Translations under genes and position numbers: made by a program
Shown here: piece after piece, positions 11,501-24,489 of the stretch
Layout: the number at the start of each line of letters is the position of its first letter
Numbering within the stretch: position 1 is the first letter of the stretch
The notes under the pieces: model-generated
Told to the model about the DNA's origin: nothing
Databases searched by the model: none
The model's input: only the letters and a program-made list of their open reading frames with translations
Assembly: GCA_004352715.1 (NCBI GenBank)
Contig: SCFE01000034.1
Span: 2,134,429 to 2,198,428, forward strand
DNA from: Hofstenia miamia
Lineage: Eukaryota; Xenacoelomorpha; Acoela
Direction: 5' to 3'
DNA length: 64,000 nt

Positions 11501-13960
11501 ACTAAAAATATATGCAATTAACGCAAGCTGCAAAACTAGAAAATAAATTTAATGGGCGTAGTAGTATTTCTAAATCAACTATATTGACTTTTCAAAATTA
11601 ATCTAAATCTTAATCATTGCAAGCATTAACACACAGGAAAGAGTAGAAGGGTGGGTGGCGGTCGTGGACATTAAAGTGATTAGGCATCGATAATGAAATT
11701 ATGTATGATATGATCATGATTACGTGACAGATTATCAAATTTAATAGTAATAATAGACTAATACTTTCGATAATCATTTGTAAAACTGTTAATCTTGGAG
11801 ATAGATCTCAGCTTAATTGGGTTTTGTTCGATACATAATCTGTTCCATCTAGAGTACCAGAAGGATATGTTTTGACATCTTTTATTAATAGTATGCTTCA
11901 GCAATCTTGAGAACTTTAAAAGGTTCAATTGTTTTAAGTTTTCTATTAATAATAATTAGCTCTCCTACTTATTGTCCTCCATCATATAAAACCGGTGAAC
12001 AGTTAAGGATGGAATAATTTTTAGCATTGAAAAGATAAAGCTATTCTTACTAAAAGTGCAAAACATTTAAACATTAAATAATCTAAAATTGTAAAAGTAG
12101 AAAACATATAGGGCTTAGCAATAATATTATGTAATGATAATGATTTTGCGCATGCGATTTGCATTTTCGAGGATTTATATTTATTTCCTGGTAGTCGAAG
12201 CGGGCCACCCGGTACCTTCGGTCAATTCCTCTGGGCATTTTAATATAAACGACCGCAGGATGGCACTGTCAGCATTAATTCGCTAACGCAAACAATGTAC
12301 TAAAAACAGGTAGAAAGCACAGAACAGATGTTAGTTCTCTCTCCGCAACAGTAAATGGAGACCTAAAATCAACTTCAGTATATAAATACATATGATTATA
12401 TGAATAAATATTTATGTGAAAGAAATTTTAGAAATGTTTGTCTTATTGATTGAATTTGCCATAAATAGCAGCAGGAACATCGGATTTCAATCCAGATTTG
12501 CTTGGAGTCTTCGAAGTAATGTAGGAATTAATCTAAGACAGAGTGGAAAAATTTTTTACCCAGCTCATATAACAATAACTCGCAACCCCACCGATTAAAG
12601 TAAGCGTGCTCGAATATAGCGCATAAAATGTCTTAGCATAAAACAGGACAAAATCAATAAAAATTACAAAAATATTTGAAGTTTCTGACATTCAAATGCT
12701 TGACCCCAACTAGCATAAAAGTGAGCCGCAACCCGACTCAAGGGTGCGCTCGGACCAGGTTGACCCATTTTCTACCTTGTAATTTATTAAAAACCTAACA
12801 ATATAGAAGTCATAGATGCAGCAATATCGGAGGAGATGCAGACAAATTTGTAAAAAAGAGAATTTAACAATAAAATAGCGCTCTTTAGGTAATAATATAT
12901 GCTAGATTCAATTTTATGTGAAAATTAAGTCATTTTGCCAATTATGATTCATCCAATTTGGCTCGTTACTATTTGTTGAATTATTTCAACTTTGTGTTAT
13001 GTAGTGTTATTTAGTCAATTGATAAAAAAAGGACAAATATGAAATAAAATTAATTATGTTGAGCATCATGTATAGTAATTCTTGAAAAAATACGTGAAAT
13101 TCATTTTTACGTTTTCGTCTGCAGAACTCAATTTGCAAAAATTTATCGAATGAAAAAATATTTTTATTCCAATTCTTACTTTATAAATAAAATTTATGAT
13201 TTTCTTAAATTTCATAAATTTTGCTTGGTTTTGCTTTTTTGGATTTGAACTATATTTCTATCTTAAGCAATATGTATACATATTAAGGAGAAGGACATAG
13301 TTTGGGAAATAACTCAAGTTGAAAGTCAGTGCACAAATTGTAAGTATGGTATCACTCATCAAGCTTTATTCGAAACAGAACCATAACAAAACTTCAATTT
13401 TTCTAAATCACAATAAGGATTTTAGATTCTTCCATTTGCTTTCTAATAAACCTCCATTTTCGCTAATGTCTCTGATCTAAGCAAAGGACTGTAGTAGATT
13501 TGACTTGAAATTACTGAAATTTTGTTAAATACAGTCCATAACTTGGTCGTGGGCACTCGAGTAGAGACAACGAAACATTTTACGACCATTGCTTGATTAT
13601 TTGCCTAAAAGCAGCCAAGCAGAAATAATCACACTCCCGAAATCGTATGTAGGTGTTGAGCAGATCATTGATATTCAGTTTCCATACTATCTAAGTCCAA
13701 GTAATTTTTATAATATATGATATTGTCGAATGAGTCACAAAACACAGCCCATGGCTTGAGTCACATGTTTTGGTAGTTTTTGGGTTGGGGTCGGCAATAA
13801 ATAGATATACATTCATATGTAAATGGGTTGGGTCCATCTTTCACGGCAACATGGGCATTAATTGTGTCACTGAAAAACAATATGTATGCATGTTTGCATG
13901 AGAAACATTGATTGCTTTGTATAAAAATATTTACATATAAGCACTATTTATCTATTTTCA
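8506..13960. other. AT-rich gene desert
   Basis: No reading frame here looks like protein-coding sequence: the longest are under 90 codons and hydrophobic or low in complexity, as expected by chance at this base composition. Short GC-richer patches with GGGTC/GACCC words occur near 10110, 10920 and 12710. No RNA gene was recognised. Confidence 0.5.
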
Positions 13961-13970
13961 CTCTTTAAGA

Positions 13971-14072
13971 CATTTTTTGTGATGCTTTTCAAGCGTGTAT
14001 GTATATTTTTTGTGATGCTTTTCAAACGTGTATGTATATTTTTTGTGATGCTTTTCAAGCGTGTATGTATAT
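13971..14072 (+). repeat. Three tandem copies of a 33-bp minisatellite
   Basis: The unit, containing tttttgtgatgcttttcaag and gtgtatgta, is repeated three times head to tail, with one A/G difference in the middle copy. It is 33 bp long, a multiple of 3, so it also reads as repeats in chance frames; there is no sign of a gene. Confidence 0.9.
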
Positions 14073-15877
14073 TGGTGATGAAGCAAACATATGTAGAAGT
14101 ATTGAATTTGTATTTGAGTTGTGTTTGAGGCATGTTTGGGTTAAAATTTGGGTCAAGCACACTAAGAGCTCAAAAGAACTTGTGTTGGGTTGGTCGAAAT
14201 TTATTAGCTGGATGTTGGGTTGAGTCAAAATATCTTGAAACATCTACAGCTCTACTGTAATAATTATTTATGTTTCTAGGTTTAGTTATCCTGTACTGTT
14301 ATTATTTTACTTGTTTCCACTGAATTAATAAAATTTTTTTTCGTAATCTGCCCTACGCTTGATGCTGTGGCTGTCTGATTGCTTGCTTTGTTACATTAAA
14401 TTGGTTTGAAATTACAGAATTTTCAAAAAAGTTTCCCTGTATTAATTGAATTGATTTTGTATTGTAATCCCCAAGCAAACGCTTCAATCAACAGCGTAGT
14501 TCGCTTTATTCGCCGTCTTGTGAATAATTTAATCAAGCAAATTTCCCTTCAAAGTCAATATTAGTTGGATAAGGCATAAAACTTTAATATTTCCTCGTTG
14601 TAATTGCCAGGCTTAATTATTTCAAATTTACTTCCTTGTTGAAGTTCCGTTTGCAAACATTTATTAATTTTTTATTAATAATCCGTTTTCTTGACAGTTC
14701 ATGTTCGACGCATTGCAAATAGAATCTAATAGCTTAGTAATATTAAACCAATCCATTTAACCCTAAACCCATAATTGTGTCTTTAAAGGTACGATCGGGT
14801 TTTGTCCACATTTTCATGGAAATCTGGAAATTCAGTTATTTTGGGGCATCAGTAGGTGCTTTTCTGTTGTGGTGAAAATTTGTGATAAAATTATTTAAAA
14901 GAGTCAAAAGCAATTTATTGCAAAAAAGTCTTTGGTACCAGACTATAAACTAAAAACTATTCACAAAATAATAGTAAAATATACATATATAATTGTGTGG
15001 TGTGTGTTTGTTGGGGATTTGTGTGTGTGTGTGTACATTATCTAGGATCATATGAAATTTTCGAAAGAGTTTAGTGTATTATTATCATTAAGTATGCATT
15101 GTCTATGAAAGAGGAATGTTCGCACTTTTTTTCTAAATTGTTTGTAGTTAATTTCCATTTTAATTTCATGGTCTAACGTATTCCAAATTTTAGTTGCCAT
15201 GTGGTGAAAACTATTTGAATGTTTATCTAAGCATAAAATAGCAACTAAAATATCAACTTAATTTTAATGGAAAATCCTATTTTTGCAAAACTTAAATTCT
15301 TTTCAAACTTAGCGCTCGGATCACAAAGTGGTCTAACATCCTTAGTAAAAACAAATATTTTGTTTTCTGTAAATAGAAAGTCAAGGCAAACCATGCGCAA
15401 AGTTAAAAGTAGGCAAGTAGAGGCTAGTATGCGTGGGATCAGGTTATGGTTCGATTTTCGAATATAAATGAAAGAGAAGAAAATTGTCTATCGAGCAGTG
15501 TCTTCAGAGTTTAGATATCTTTATTATTTAGTGAATTTTGAGCCTTAAATAATTTTTATGGAAGTCATCTTAAATTTTACATTCATTTTTAAGTGTAAAT
15601 ACATATAAATTTATTGTACATTGCACTATGATAAAATTTAAAATAAAAATTAAGTAATTCTTCCAAATTGCAAATGCTATTGAACTGTTTTAGGCATATC
15701 TTTTGAAACAACGGTATTTCCGTTTTACTAAATTTGCAGGCTGCCGCGAGGTGAAAATTTTGGACACCCAACCTTCATCAGACCACAGGAATAAAAATTT
15801 CCACCACAAATCCTGAAATATGTTAAATCTTTCAAGAAATAGCATTTGCAGATGCTGATGATTTTATGCAAATTATA

Positions 15878-15913
<36 letters not shown>

Positions 15914-18900
15914 AGGAAAATTAAAAAATTTTAAAATGGCCTATCTTTGTTGCACATCTTTCAAAAATACCGAAATCCGCTGTAACTACTGTATGGTTAA
16001 AATTTTCAAGCTTGTACATGAATGCTATGACTTTGAATGTCACCTGGAGAGAATCTGTGTGTTATCGCTTGTGCAACTGTTTAAGGAATTCACATGGGTT
16101 GAATTTTCCAATGTAGCAAATACTAAGAGGAAGAGAAAGAAATTTTTAAAATAGTTTTAATCTTTTAATGGTTTGTTTTGATAATTGTTTACAAGTTTAA
16201 TAGTTTAAGATCATGTTTTTCTGCTTAATTTGCATTTTTAGATAATGAAACATTCTGTTATTTTTGTGTAATTATATGCAGCCAAACTCTTCAAAATAAG
16301 AAAGAAATTTGATAAATAGCATTAATTTTGTTTTGATATTTGCTTAAAAACTTTTTATTATGTTAAAATTATATATTATTCGTGTATGTAACTTGCATAT
16401 CTATATAATGCACAATTAAGTAAATAATCGTATACAAGTTTGCAGCCCACACTTAATTTCTCATTCCTGGCTTGCTTGGTGTTCTTAGCTTTGGTTGTCC
16501 TTGATATATATATATATAAATTAAAATAACATTTTACAACTTAGTCTTTGTTTTCATCATAGACATATTCTGTATATATATCATTTCTTAATTTTTGTGA
16601 TTTGATAATTCCATGTAAACGAGTGCGTTAGTAACTTTAAAAGTACATTTAGCCCTAAAATGCATTTTTTAGGTCTTTGCAAGTCGTCAATTTCTTTAAA
16701 TGTGCTTTACAGAGGTACGTTCTAATATAATAACGCAACATTGTAAGATATGAAATTAGGTTTTTCTATTGAAGAGCTTATACTAAAACATGACATTGTA
16801 AAAACTTTTGTTAATTGTGAAGTTACGATTAAACTTTAAACATTTTCATGATAAAATTTAAATTAGTTTCCATTTTGCGATATTCACAAAAATTGCTTTA
16901 CTATTCATTAACGCTGCTTAAGACAATACTGTTAAGTATTTGCAAGTGCCTATAGTTCTTTAAAAGTGCGTGTATAATTGGAGTTTAAAGTTATTGACTC
17001 TCAAGTCAGCATTGGTTAAAAACAAATTTATCTTCCCCATTTAGTTTACTTGTAGCCAAGCAGTTAATGCATGTCAGAAGAAACGGATTTTTTCAAAGTT
17101 TGCAAGTTATTGATGCTTAATAATATGTCCACTATTATAACTCTGTAATTATTCTAGCTTGCATGAGTAGCTAAATATAGTAACTCGTATTTCAAAGCGT
17201 ATTTTGAACCACTTATGTGCATAATTTCTCATTTATTACCGTCGAACAAGGAAGAAATTAACCTAATTATCATCAAGCACAAAAGAATCATTTATTGACT
17301 GTTATAAATTTTTCTTCTCAGATTTATGACACGTATTATTGTAACAATTTATTCTGCTTAATTCAATTTATAAATTTTTAATTGCATTATGGTTATATCA
17401 TCAAGGTTTGCCCAATATTTTTATTGCTAAGGATTTTTTATAATCATTTTGTTGCTGTCAGTAATAGGTAAAGGTGTTACTTATTGCTACTAATCTCACC
17501 AATTCTTGCATTTAATTAATATTTTTTGGAAAAGCGTCCGTGGTTAGAAAACTCCGACAGCCAGATGTTACATATTCTTTAATATTTATAATTAACGTGT
17601 GTGATAGAGATTTAAATAATCTCCGATTTCACTTTGAATGTGTTGGTAGTTTTTTCTTTCTTGACTACACGACTGCCCTAGGATAGCACAGCAATGATCA
17701 CCAGCTTATAAGCAAAAGCCGCTTTGCGAAATAGTACTGGTATATTTTCCTTAGGCTCTATATGCTACTGAAACTTTTGCATAAATAGTGGAGTCGTTAA
17801 CGAGGCATAAATGATTTTCCTTTAAAAGTAAATAATATTTTGTGATCTAAAATCGCATTATCTAACGGAAAATTCAACTGGGAGACAGTATTCAGAGAAC
17901 TTCCATGTTGGATAAGTCCAACAAATAAAAATCCTGACTAGTCTAATATAATAATGATTGATTTGTAGTTTATAGAATGCAAATTAATGCTTTTAATAGT
18001 AGTAGTAGTAGTAGAAACATATATTTACAGAAAGGTAATATTAATATATTTTACCCTTGCTTATTGCTCTCCCAAAAAACTTACTGAATAAGATATATGT
18101 TTATTAACAATTAACAAAATTTGGTGCTTCTTTCCAATGAGATAAAAATATTTTAATCACTGTCAAAACGAAATTACAGTGGTAGGATATTCATAATTTT
18201 AATTAATACCTGCTGGTAGCACAAAATATTTTCAATTATATTAATATTAGTAGAATTGAAGTTAAATCTTTATCTTCAACGTTATTAGTAAGTTTATAAT
18301 TGACTCAATCCCATCAAAACTTTGAAATGTCATGTTTCAGGAAAATTTGCCCTTATCAAAATAATTTGTTCTGAAATCAGCACAAATAATTCTTATTGTT
18401 TGCAACGCAGAGGAAAATGGCGCACGGAGAAGTTGGTGGAATGTTACCATTTCTTATCAGGGTTATTTTTGAACTATGAAGTCAAATATTTTGAAAAATT
18501 TTTGAAATATCGACAGTTTTTTAGACAAGAATCAATTCCTGAAACATTGGATTTATTGAAATTTTAAATTTTGTGCTTGCAATTATATAATCATTGCTTT
18601 ATAAAAGCAGAATATTCGACATTAACTGAGATTTGTTGCAATTACGCTCTGAAAGTGTTACCCATAATTGAAACATGCAGAACGCTCTTTGACTACGATA
18701 TTCAGTTTTTTCAATTCTTTCGCAAAAAATTCTCCTTCTACCTTTCAAAACTTGAATTTTTCTACATAAAGTTTATTAAGTTATTTTAATATTTTATATA
18801 CGCAATTAAACTATAATCCTATGAAAACAATTCAATGAATTTATGAATACATATTAAGGAGTTGAAGATCCTACCCGTTCATGTGTAATCCTTATTCGAT

Positions 18901-20320
18901 AAAATAATTTACGAACCAAAACAGGAAGCGGCTCAAGTTACATGATTGAACGTGTATTTCCGCATGCAATTGCTGTTGTCCGCACAACATTTTCCCACCA
19001 TAACAAGCATTTCCGGCAAGAATTAATAAAGTGGTCTTTTTCTTGTTTCATTAAATTTTTTTATATTTTGTAGTTAACAAACATATTTTTATTCTCATTA
19101 AAACACTATTTAGAAGAATTTCAATTACATTTCTAGATCATTTTTGTATTAACCAAAAAAATACTATAGAATCCAACTAAAAAAACAAACCTGTGGTTGT
19201 GCCTCAGTCCGAGATACTAACGGATCATTTATCTGAGAAATCACAATAAGAAACCGTGGCAAACGTTAAAGAGTTATATATAGGCCTATATATATATGTA
19301 TATATATATATTTATATATATATATGTATATATAGGCTCTATATATATATATATATATATCAATTTTGAATTTCTGTTTTAATAAATTGACAAGATTGTT
19401 CATAAAGACAAGGTCTGAGCATAATCAAATTATGCGAGGGAAAAATTTGTAGCTGCTTAGATATGAAAAAATATTTGTTTCTTTGCTTGAAAAATATTTC
19501 TAGTTAAATTTTTTAACTTTGTCTACACGAGGCATCGAATCATACGTTTAATCATGTCTTCGGTATGCGTGAATCACAACAGGGTCACATCTCTTTTTCT
19601 ATCACCTAAGAAATTTAACTAGAAATGAGATCAACAGAAAGTTGTCTATTTTTCTACATAAGTATAAGCTTGCAAAAGTCTTGGACTTACTTACGCTAAT
19701 TAGTTGCTTTGTTGTGAATTATAATTGAACGTATGTTCTTGTTCTAACACTTTGCAATCAAAATCAAAATTTCTTTGTGTCGGTAGCATAATTAAACACA
19801 CTCAAAATCTATGTTCTTTTAAGTATTAAATAAATTTATTCAATATTGGAAAAAATTTTCCGAATTTTTATTAGTAAACTTATTTCTAACTTATTTCTAC
19901 AGTGGCGGCATAAATTTAACATAATCATTTTATAGAAGAATAGCTTCCTAAAAAATGTGTTTTTGCAATTAATTGCACATTGCAGCAATGTGCATGCATT
20001 CGAATGACATGGTACTCTTGTGGCCATGATCATCGATATTGAACAGAGTTGATAAATAATTAAATCACACGGGTCTCAGAGTCTTTCATCACATCAGAAG
20101 TTGTCCAGTATAATGACATCAATTTGATGCAAATAAATCCCCACAAATTCTTTAAGACTCTGACTGACTATATACAATATTTACATTGTTAAAAAAAGTT
20201 AGTCCAATGAAATATTGATTTGGATGAAAAAAGATTGTTATATTGTTATGATGGACTCCTTTAGTACTTTTTCCATTTTTAATTATATAAATCAAGTACT
20301 CTTAATGTTAACAACTCGAA
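14073..20320. other. AT-rich gene desert with microsatellites
   Basis: Contains a TG run near 15000-15040, TA runs at about 15880-15911, 16505-16520 and 19280-19360 (the last interleaved with ggcctatata), and a TAG run at 17998-18014. No coding or RNA gene was recognised. GGGTT/GGGTC words cluster at 13780-13840 and 14120-14225. Confidence 0.5.
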
Positions 20321-20324
20321 ATCG

Positions 20325-20615
20325 AATAAACTGACAAAACTCGATCAGAAAAACTCAGAAGAGTAATCATTAAAACTCGAACTCGATCGAAAAACCACTC
20401 GAAAATATCTTAAAATTGGATTATTTTAAATTTTCAATTTCTTTATCAATAGGAATTATTTTAGACTAAATGTTTTTTACAATAAAAAACTTGGAAGTAG
20501 AAAAAACTCGATCAAACTCGGAATTTTCTTTAAAAACAATACTTGAACGCGAACTCGAAACCTAAAAACTCGAACTCGGACCGAGTAACTCGAACTCTAC
20601 TCGAAAACCCTGATA
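20325..20615. repeat. Array of CTCGA words, possible hAT-like MITE end
   Basis: The word ACTCGA, or CTCGAA, recurs more than ten times in about 290 bp. The right edge reads tactcgaaaaccctg, which on the minus strand begins CAGGGTTTTCGAG, resembling a hAT terminal repeat. No matching left end was found. Confidence 0.55.
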
Positions 20616-21213
20616 TAAATATTTCAATGGAATATAAGGAATTTTTTAATTGACTAACATACGTCATAGAACTACTAGATACTGATAAAATGTTTCATAA
20701 TTACCATAATTATTGAATATTTATTTACATACCGGAATATAGTCAGTTAAATTTGTGAAAATATTTTGAAAATTTTTTATTAAAGTTGTATATATGAAAA
20801 ATTTCCAAGTGAAATGTAGTTATAAAATCATAGAAAATAAATTTAACAGATAACTGTCATTATAAGGTTAACTAATTGTTTTTTTAGCTATTTGGCAGTT
20901 TCCAATCAATTACTTATGGAATTAATGGTTTTTCAGAAGATTTGACCTCTTAAATTTTCACTTAATGTCTTCGCAAATTGACTTATAAGTATTAAACATG
21001 GAAATAATTAAGGAATTTTTAATAAATTATAATACAATGATATTTCAGTCTAAGACAAACGCAACATAATGAAAAACATACATTTAGGAATTTCAGAAAT
21101 ATTGTCATGCTGTATGCATTGAGTTATCAATACGATTCAGCACAATGATATTTTTCTAGTAAATATAAAAATGGATACCTAATATTGAATTTCTGCCTTT
21201 TTAAAAGCACTTT

Positions 21214-21310
21214 CNCAACGAGCCGAGCTTCTTACGAGCCGAGCCGAGCCGAGCCGAGCCGAGCTTGAGCATAATATTTGATATACAACGAGCCCAAAAC
21301 GAGCCTATTT
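21214..21310. repeat. GAGCC pentanucleotide tandem array next to an assembly join
   Basis: Starting right after the single N at 21214, the sequence has five or more consecutive CGAGC/GAGCC units (about 21233-21265) and scattered acgagcc words to 21306. This strongly GC-skewed word array differs from the surrounding AT-rich DNA. Confidence 0.8.
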
Positions 21311-21490
21311 CAGGTAAAGCACGTTAATAGTTCTGGTTGTTAATTTGATTATGTCGATTTTTCTTATTTTTTGAAGTCAGTATGCCTTTCCTTCCTATAA
21401 TTTTATTTAAGAATTGTTTATTAAATAATAGGAAGAGCTATGTAAAAAATTCTTTGAGCACAATATTTTTAAAAAAAATACCGAGCTAAA

Positions 21491-22490
21491 NNNNNNNNNN
21501 NNNNNNNNNNNNNNNNNNNNNNNNNNNNNNNNNNNNNNNNNNNNNNNNNNNNNNNNNNNNNNNNNNNNNNNNNNNNNNNNNNNNNNNNNNNNNNNNNNNN
21601 NNNNNNNNNNNNNNNNNNNNNNNNNNNNNNNNNNNNNNNNNNNNNNNNNNNNNNNNNNNNNNNNNNNNNNNNNNNNNNNNNNNNNNNNNNNNNNNNNNNN
21701 NNNNNNNNNNNNNNNNNNNNNNNNNNNNNNNNNNNNNNNNNNNNNNNNNNNNNNNNNNNNNNNNNNNNNNNNNNNNNNNNNNNNNNNNNNNNNNNNNNNN
21801 NNNNNNNNNNNNNNNNNNNNNNNNNNNNNNNNNNNNNNNNNNNNNNNNNNNNNNNNNNNNNNNNNNNNNNNNNNNNNNNNNNNNNNNNNNNNNNNNNNNN
21901 NNNNNNNNNNNNNNNNNNNNNNNNNNNNNNNNNNNNNNNNNNNNNNNNNNNNNNNNNNNNNNNNNNNNNNNNNNNNNNNNNNNNNNNNNNNNNNNNNNNN
22001 NNNNNNNNNNNNNNNNNNNNNNNNNNNNNNNNNNNNNNNNNNNNNNNNNNNNNNNNNNNNNNNNNNNNNNNNNNNNNNNNNNNNNNNNNNNNNNNNNNNN
22101 NNNNNNNNNNNNNNNNNNNNNNNNNNNNNNNNNNNNNNNNNNNNNNNNNNNNNNNNNNNNNNNNNNNNNNNNNNNNNNNNNNNNNNNNNNNNNNNNNNNN
22201 NNNNNNNNNNNNNNNNNNNNNNNNNNNNNNNNNNNNNNNNNNNNNNNNNNNNNNNNNNNNNNNNNNNNNNNNNNNNNNNNNNNNNNNNNNNNNNNNNNNN
22301 NNNNNNNNNNNNNNNNNNNNNNNNNNNNNNNNNNNNNNNNNNNNNNNNNNNNNNNNNNNNNNNNNNNNNNNNNNNNNNNNNNNNNNNNNNNNNNNNNNNN
22401 NNNNNNNNNNNNNNNNNNNNNNNNNNNNNNNNNNNNNNNNNNNNNNNNNNNNNNNNNNNNNNNNNNNNNNNNNNNNNNNNNNNNNNNNNN
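21491..22490. other. Assembly gap, 1000 N
   Basis: Exactly 1000 N, a conventional unknown-length gap. The right side re-enters inside an AAT microsatellite. Confidence 0.99.
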
Positions 22491-22526
22491 ATAATAATAA
22501 TAATAATAAGAAGAAGAAGAAGAAGA

Positions 22527-24257
22527 ACAGGTTGATACCAGAGGAGCAGAAGGGATGTAGGACAAAGACGAGAGGATGCAAAGATCAGTTGTTAATAGAC
22601 CAGGCAGTAGTGGAGAATTGTAGAAGAAGGAAGAGCAATGGTATGGATAGACTACAGGAAGGCGTATGACAGCATATCACATAGGTGGGTATTGACGATG
22701 CTAGAGGCCAATGGAGTTTCACGGAAATGGGTTGACTTTCTAGAGAGGGAGATTGGAAAGTGTCAAACTGAGATAGACGGGCACAGGTTGAGGTTTAGGA
22801 GAGGCATATTTCAGGGAGACAGCTTAGCACCACTACTGTTTGTAGTTAGCATAATCCCCATCACAGAAAAGTTAAAGGAGACAGGTATAGGATATAAGCT
22901 GGAGAAGAATGGTAGAGCAGTGAGTCACCTGTGGTACATGAACGACCTGAAGATGTATGCTAGTTCTAGGAAGATGTTGCAGAAGCAAGTGGAGACATTG
23001 GAGAAGGCAAGCAGAGATTCTGGNNNNNNNNNNNNNNNNNNNNNNNNNNNNNNNNNNNNNNNNNNNNNNNNNNNNNNNNNNNNNNNNNNNNNNNNNNNNN
23101 NNNNNNNNNNNNNNNNNNNNNNNNNNNNNNNNNNNNGACATTGGAGAAGGCAAGCAGAGATTCTGGGTTGGAATTTAGATTAGGTAAGTGTGCGACAGTG
23201 ATAATGACCAGAGGCAGGTGCATAGATGGAGATGGTTTGAGGACGAGCAGTGGGGATAAGATTGAGGAAGTCAAAGAGGGGTACAAGTACTTAGGTGTGA
23301 TAGAGAAAGATAGAGCAGATCATGAGGAAATGAGGACAAGGTTAAGAAAAGAATACAAGAGATGTAGATAGGCAGTACATGGCAAGGCATAAGAGAGGGA
23401 AAGGGCTGCTAAGCATGGAGGAAACTGTTGAAGCAGAAACACTAGGGCTAAAGGAATATGTAGAGAATATGTAGAAGAGCAACCTAGAGGATCCCTACTA
23501 GAGGTCACTAAGGAGTTAAGGAAGATAAGAACTTAAATTGAAGGAAAGAAGGTATACCAGAGTAGGATGGAATCAGAGAGACAAACAAGGTATAGGCAGA
23601 AGGCAATGCATGGAGAATACTGGAGGAAAACAGAAATTTGTGACAGAGAAGAAAGCAACAAGTGGTTAAAGAAGGCAGGACTGAAGAGAGAAAAACAGAA
23701 GCACTGATAATGGCAGCACAGGAGCAAGCAAAATAAACAAACTGGGTGAAGAAGCATATAGACAGAAGAGTAGAAGTAAGTGATAAGTGTAGGCTATGTA
23801 AGAAAGAGGCGGAGACAGTAGATCATCTGATAGCAGGGTGTGAGAAGTTGGCACAGAAGGAGTATAAGTTCAGGCATGACAAGGTGGGAAGAATGGTACA
23901 CTGGAGTTTGAGNNNNNNNAAGCCACAGGGCGTCATAGAAAATGAGAAGGTTAAGATACTGTGGGACTTCAACATACATACGAGCAAAGTGATAGAAGCA
24001 CGGAGGCCAGTCCAGTCATAGTAGTGGTAGACAAAGAGAAAAGCTTGGGAACAGTGATAGACATAGCAGTACCAAAGGACAGGAGTGTAGAAAGCAAGGA
24101 GAAAGAGAAGATAGACAAGTACAGAGAGTTGGCAGAGGAAATAGAAAGGCTGTGGAAGTTAAGGAAGGTTGAAGTAGTCCCAGTAGTTGTAGGAGCACTA
24201 GGAGCAGTGAGTAAGAAGCATAAGAGATACTTGGAGATGTTGGGAGTACCAAAGTAG
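22527..24257 (+). pseudogene. Reverse transcriptase / RLE endonuclease polyprotein, frameshifted
   Basis: The frame starting near 22530 reads LIPEEQKGC and then RRRKSN; it shifts at about 22636 into the frame beginning [12 protein letters not shown] (RT motif A). Motif B is FQGDSLAP. The catalytic loop at 22935-22946 reads YMND, not the usual YMDD, so one catalytic Asp is Asn. The thumb and tail (YKYLGVIEKD) continue to 23371, where a stop occurs; several frames then carry the linker. CRLCKKEAETVDH with a following Cys at 23790-23860 is the zinc knuckle, followed by HDKVGRMVHW. In the nuclease, a small duplication (ccag twice near 24006-24016) breaks the RPD motif that is intact in copy 1. 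Confidence 0.85.
23024..23136. other. Assembly gap, 113 N, flanked by an exact 30-bp duplication
   Basis: The same 30 bases end at 23023 and begin again at 23137, so the gap probably represents overlapping contig ends with no missing sequence. The protein reads on sensibly if the duplicate and N are ignored. Confidence 0.9.
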
Positions 24258-24489
24258 GGAGGAGCGATTGCACAGAAGGCAGCATTGTTAGGTACAGCAA
24301 GAGTCCTGAGGAAAGCTCTCAGACTCCCTGGGAACTGGTGAGTTCCCTGAGCTGAAAGGAATACCAGCATGAAGCTGTGCGAGGTAAGAAATAATAATAA
24401 TAAACTAATTAAACTTACAATACAGTAAACTACACTACAAACTACAAAACTAAAAAAATAAAAATAATTAATAACATGAGAAATATCGA

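Larger units (their letters stand above)
22491..24404 (+). mobile_element. RLE-type (R2/NeSL-like) non-LTR retrotransposon, copy 2
   Basis: Contains RT palm, thumb, CCHC knuckle and restriction-like endonuclease in the order typical of RLE-bearing elements, then a 3' UTR of about 140 bp ending in an AAT repeat at 24389-24404. On its left, an AAT/AAG microsatellite (22491-22527) directly precedes coding sequence, so this copy is 5' truncated or the gap hides the start. Purine-rich composition sets it apart from its AT-rich surroundings. The 3' part is closely similar to copy 1 at 1-435, so the family was active relatively recently. Confidence 0.85.

Noticed and set aside
12181-12260. GC-richer patch around cgggccacccggtacc as a promoter or RNA gene
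   Set aside because: No recognisable box structure or fold could be supported by eye.
13948-14243. Repeated peptide frames (TRLKSITKNIH and FCDAFQ types)
   Set aside because: They arise from the 33-bp minisatellite.
17998-18014. CRISPR-like or coding interpretation of the TAG repeat and other short repeats
   Set aside because: Simple microsatellites in an animal genome; no spacers or associated genes.
21469-22581. Long frames through the N gaps (21491-22490 and 28866-29865)
   Set aside because: They consist almost only of unknown residues; no coding evidence.
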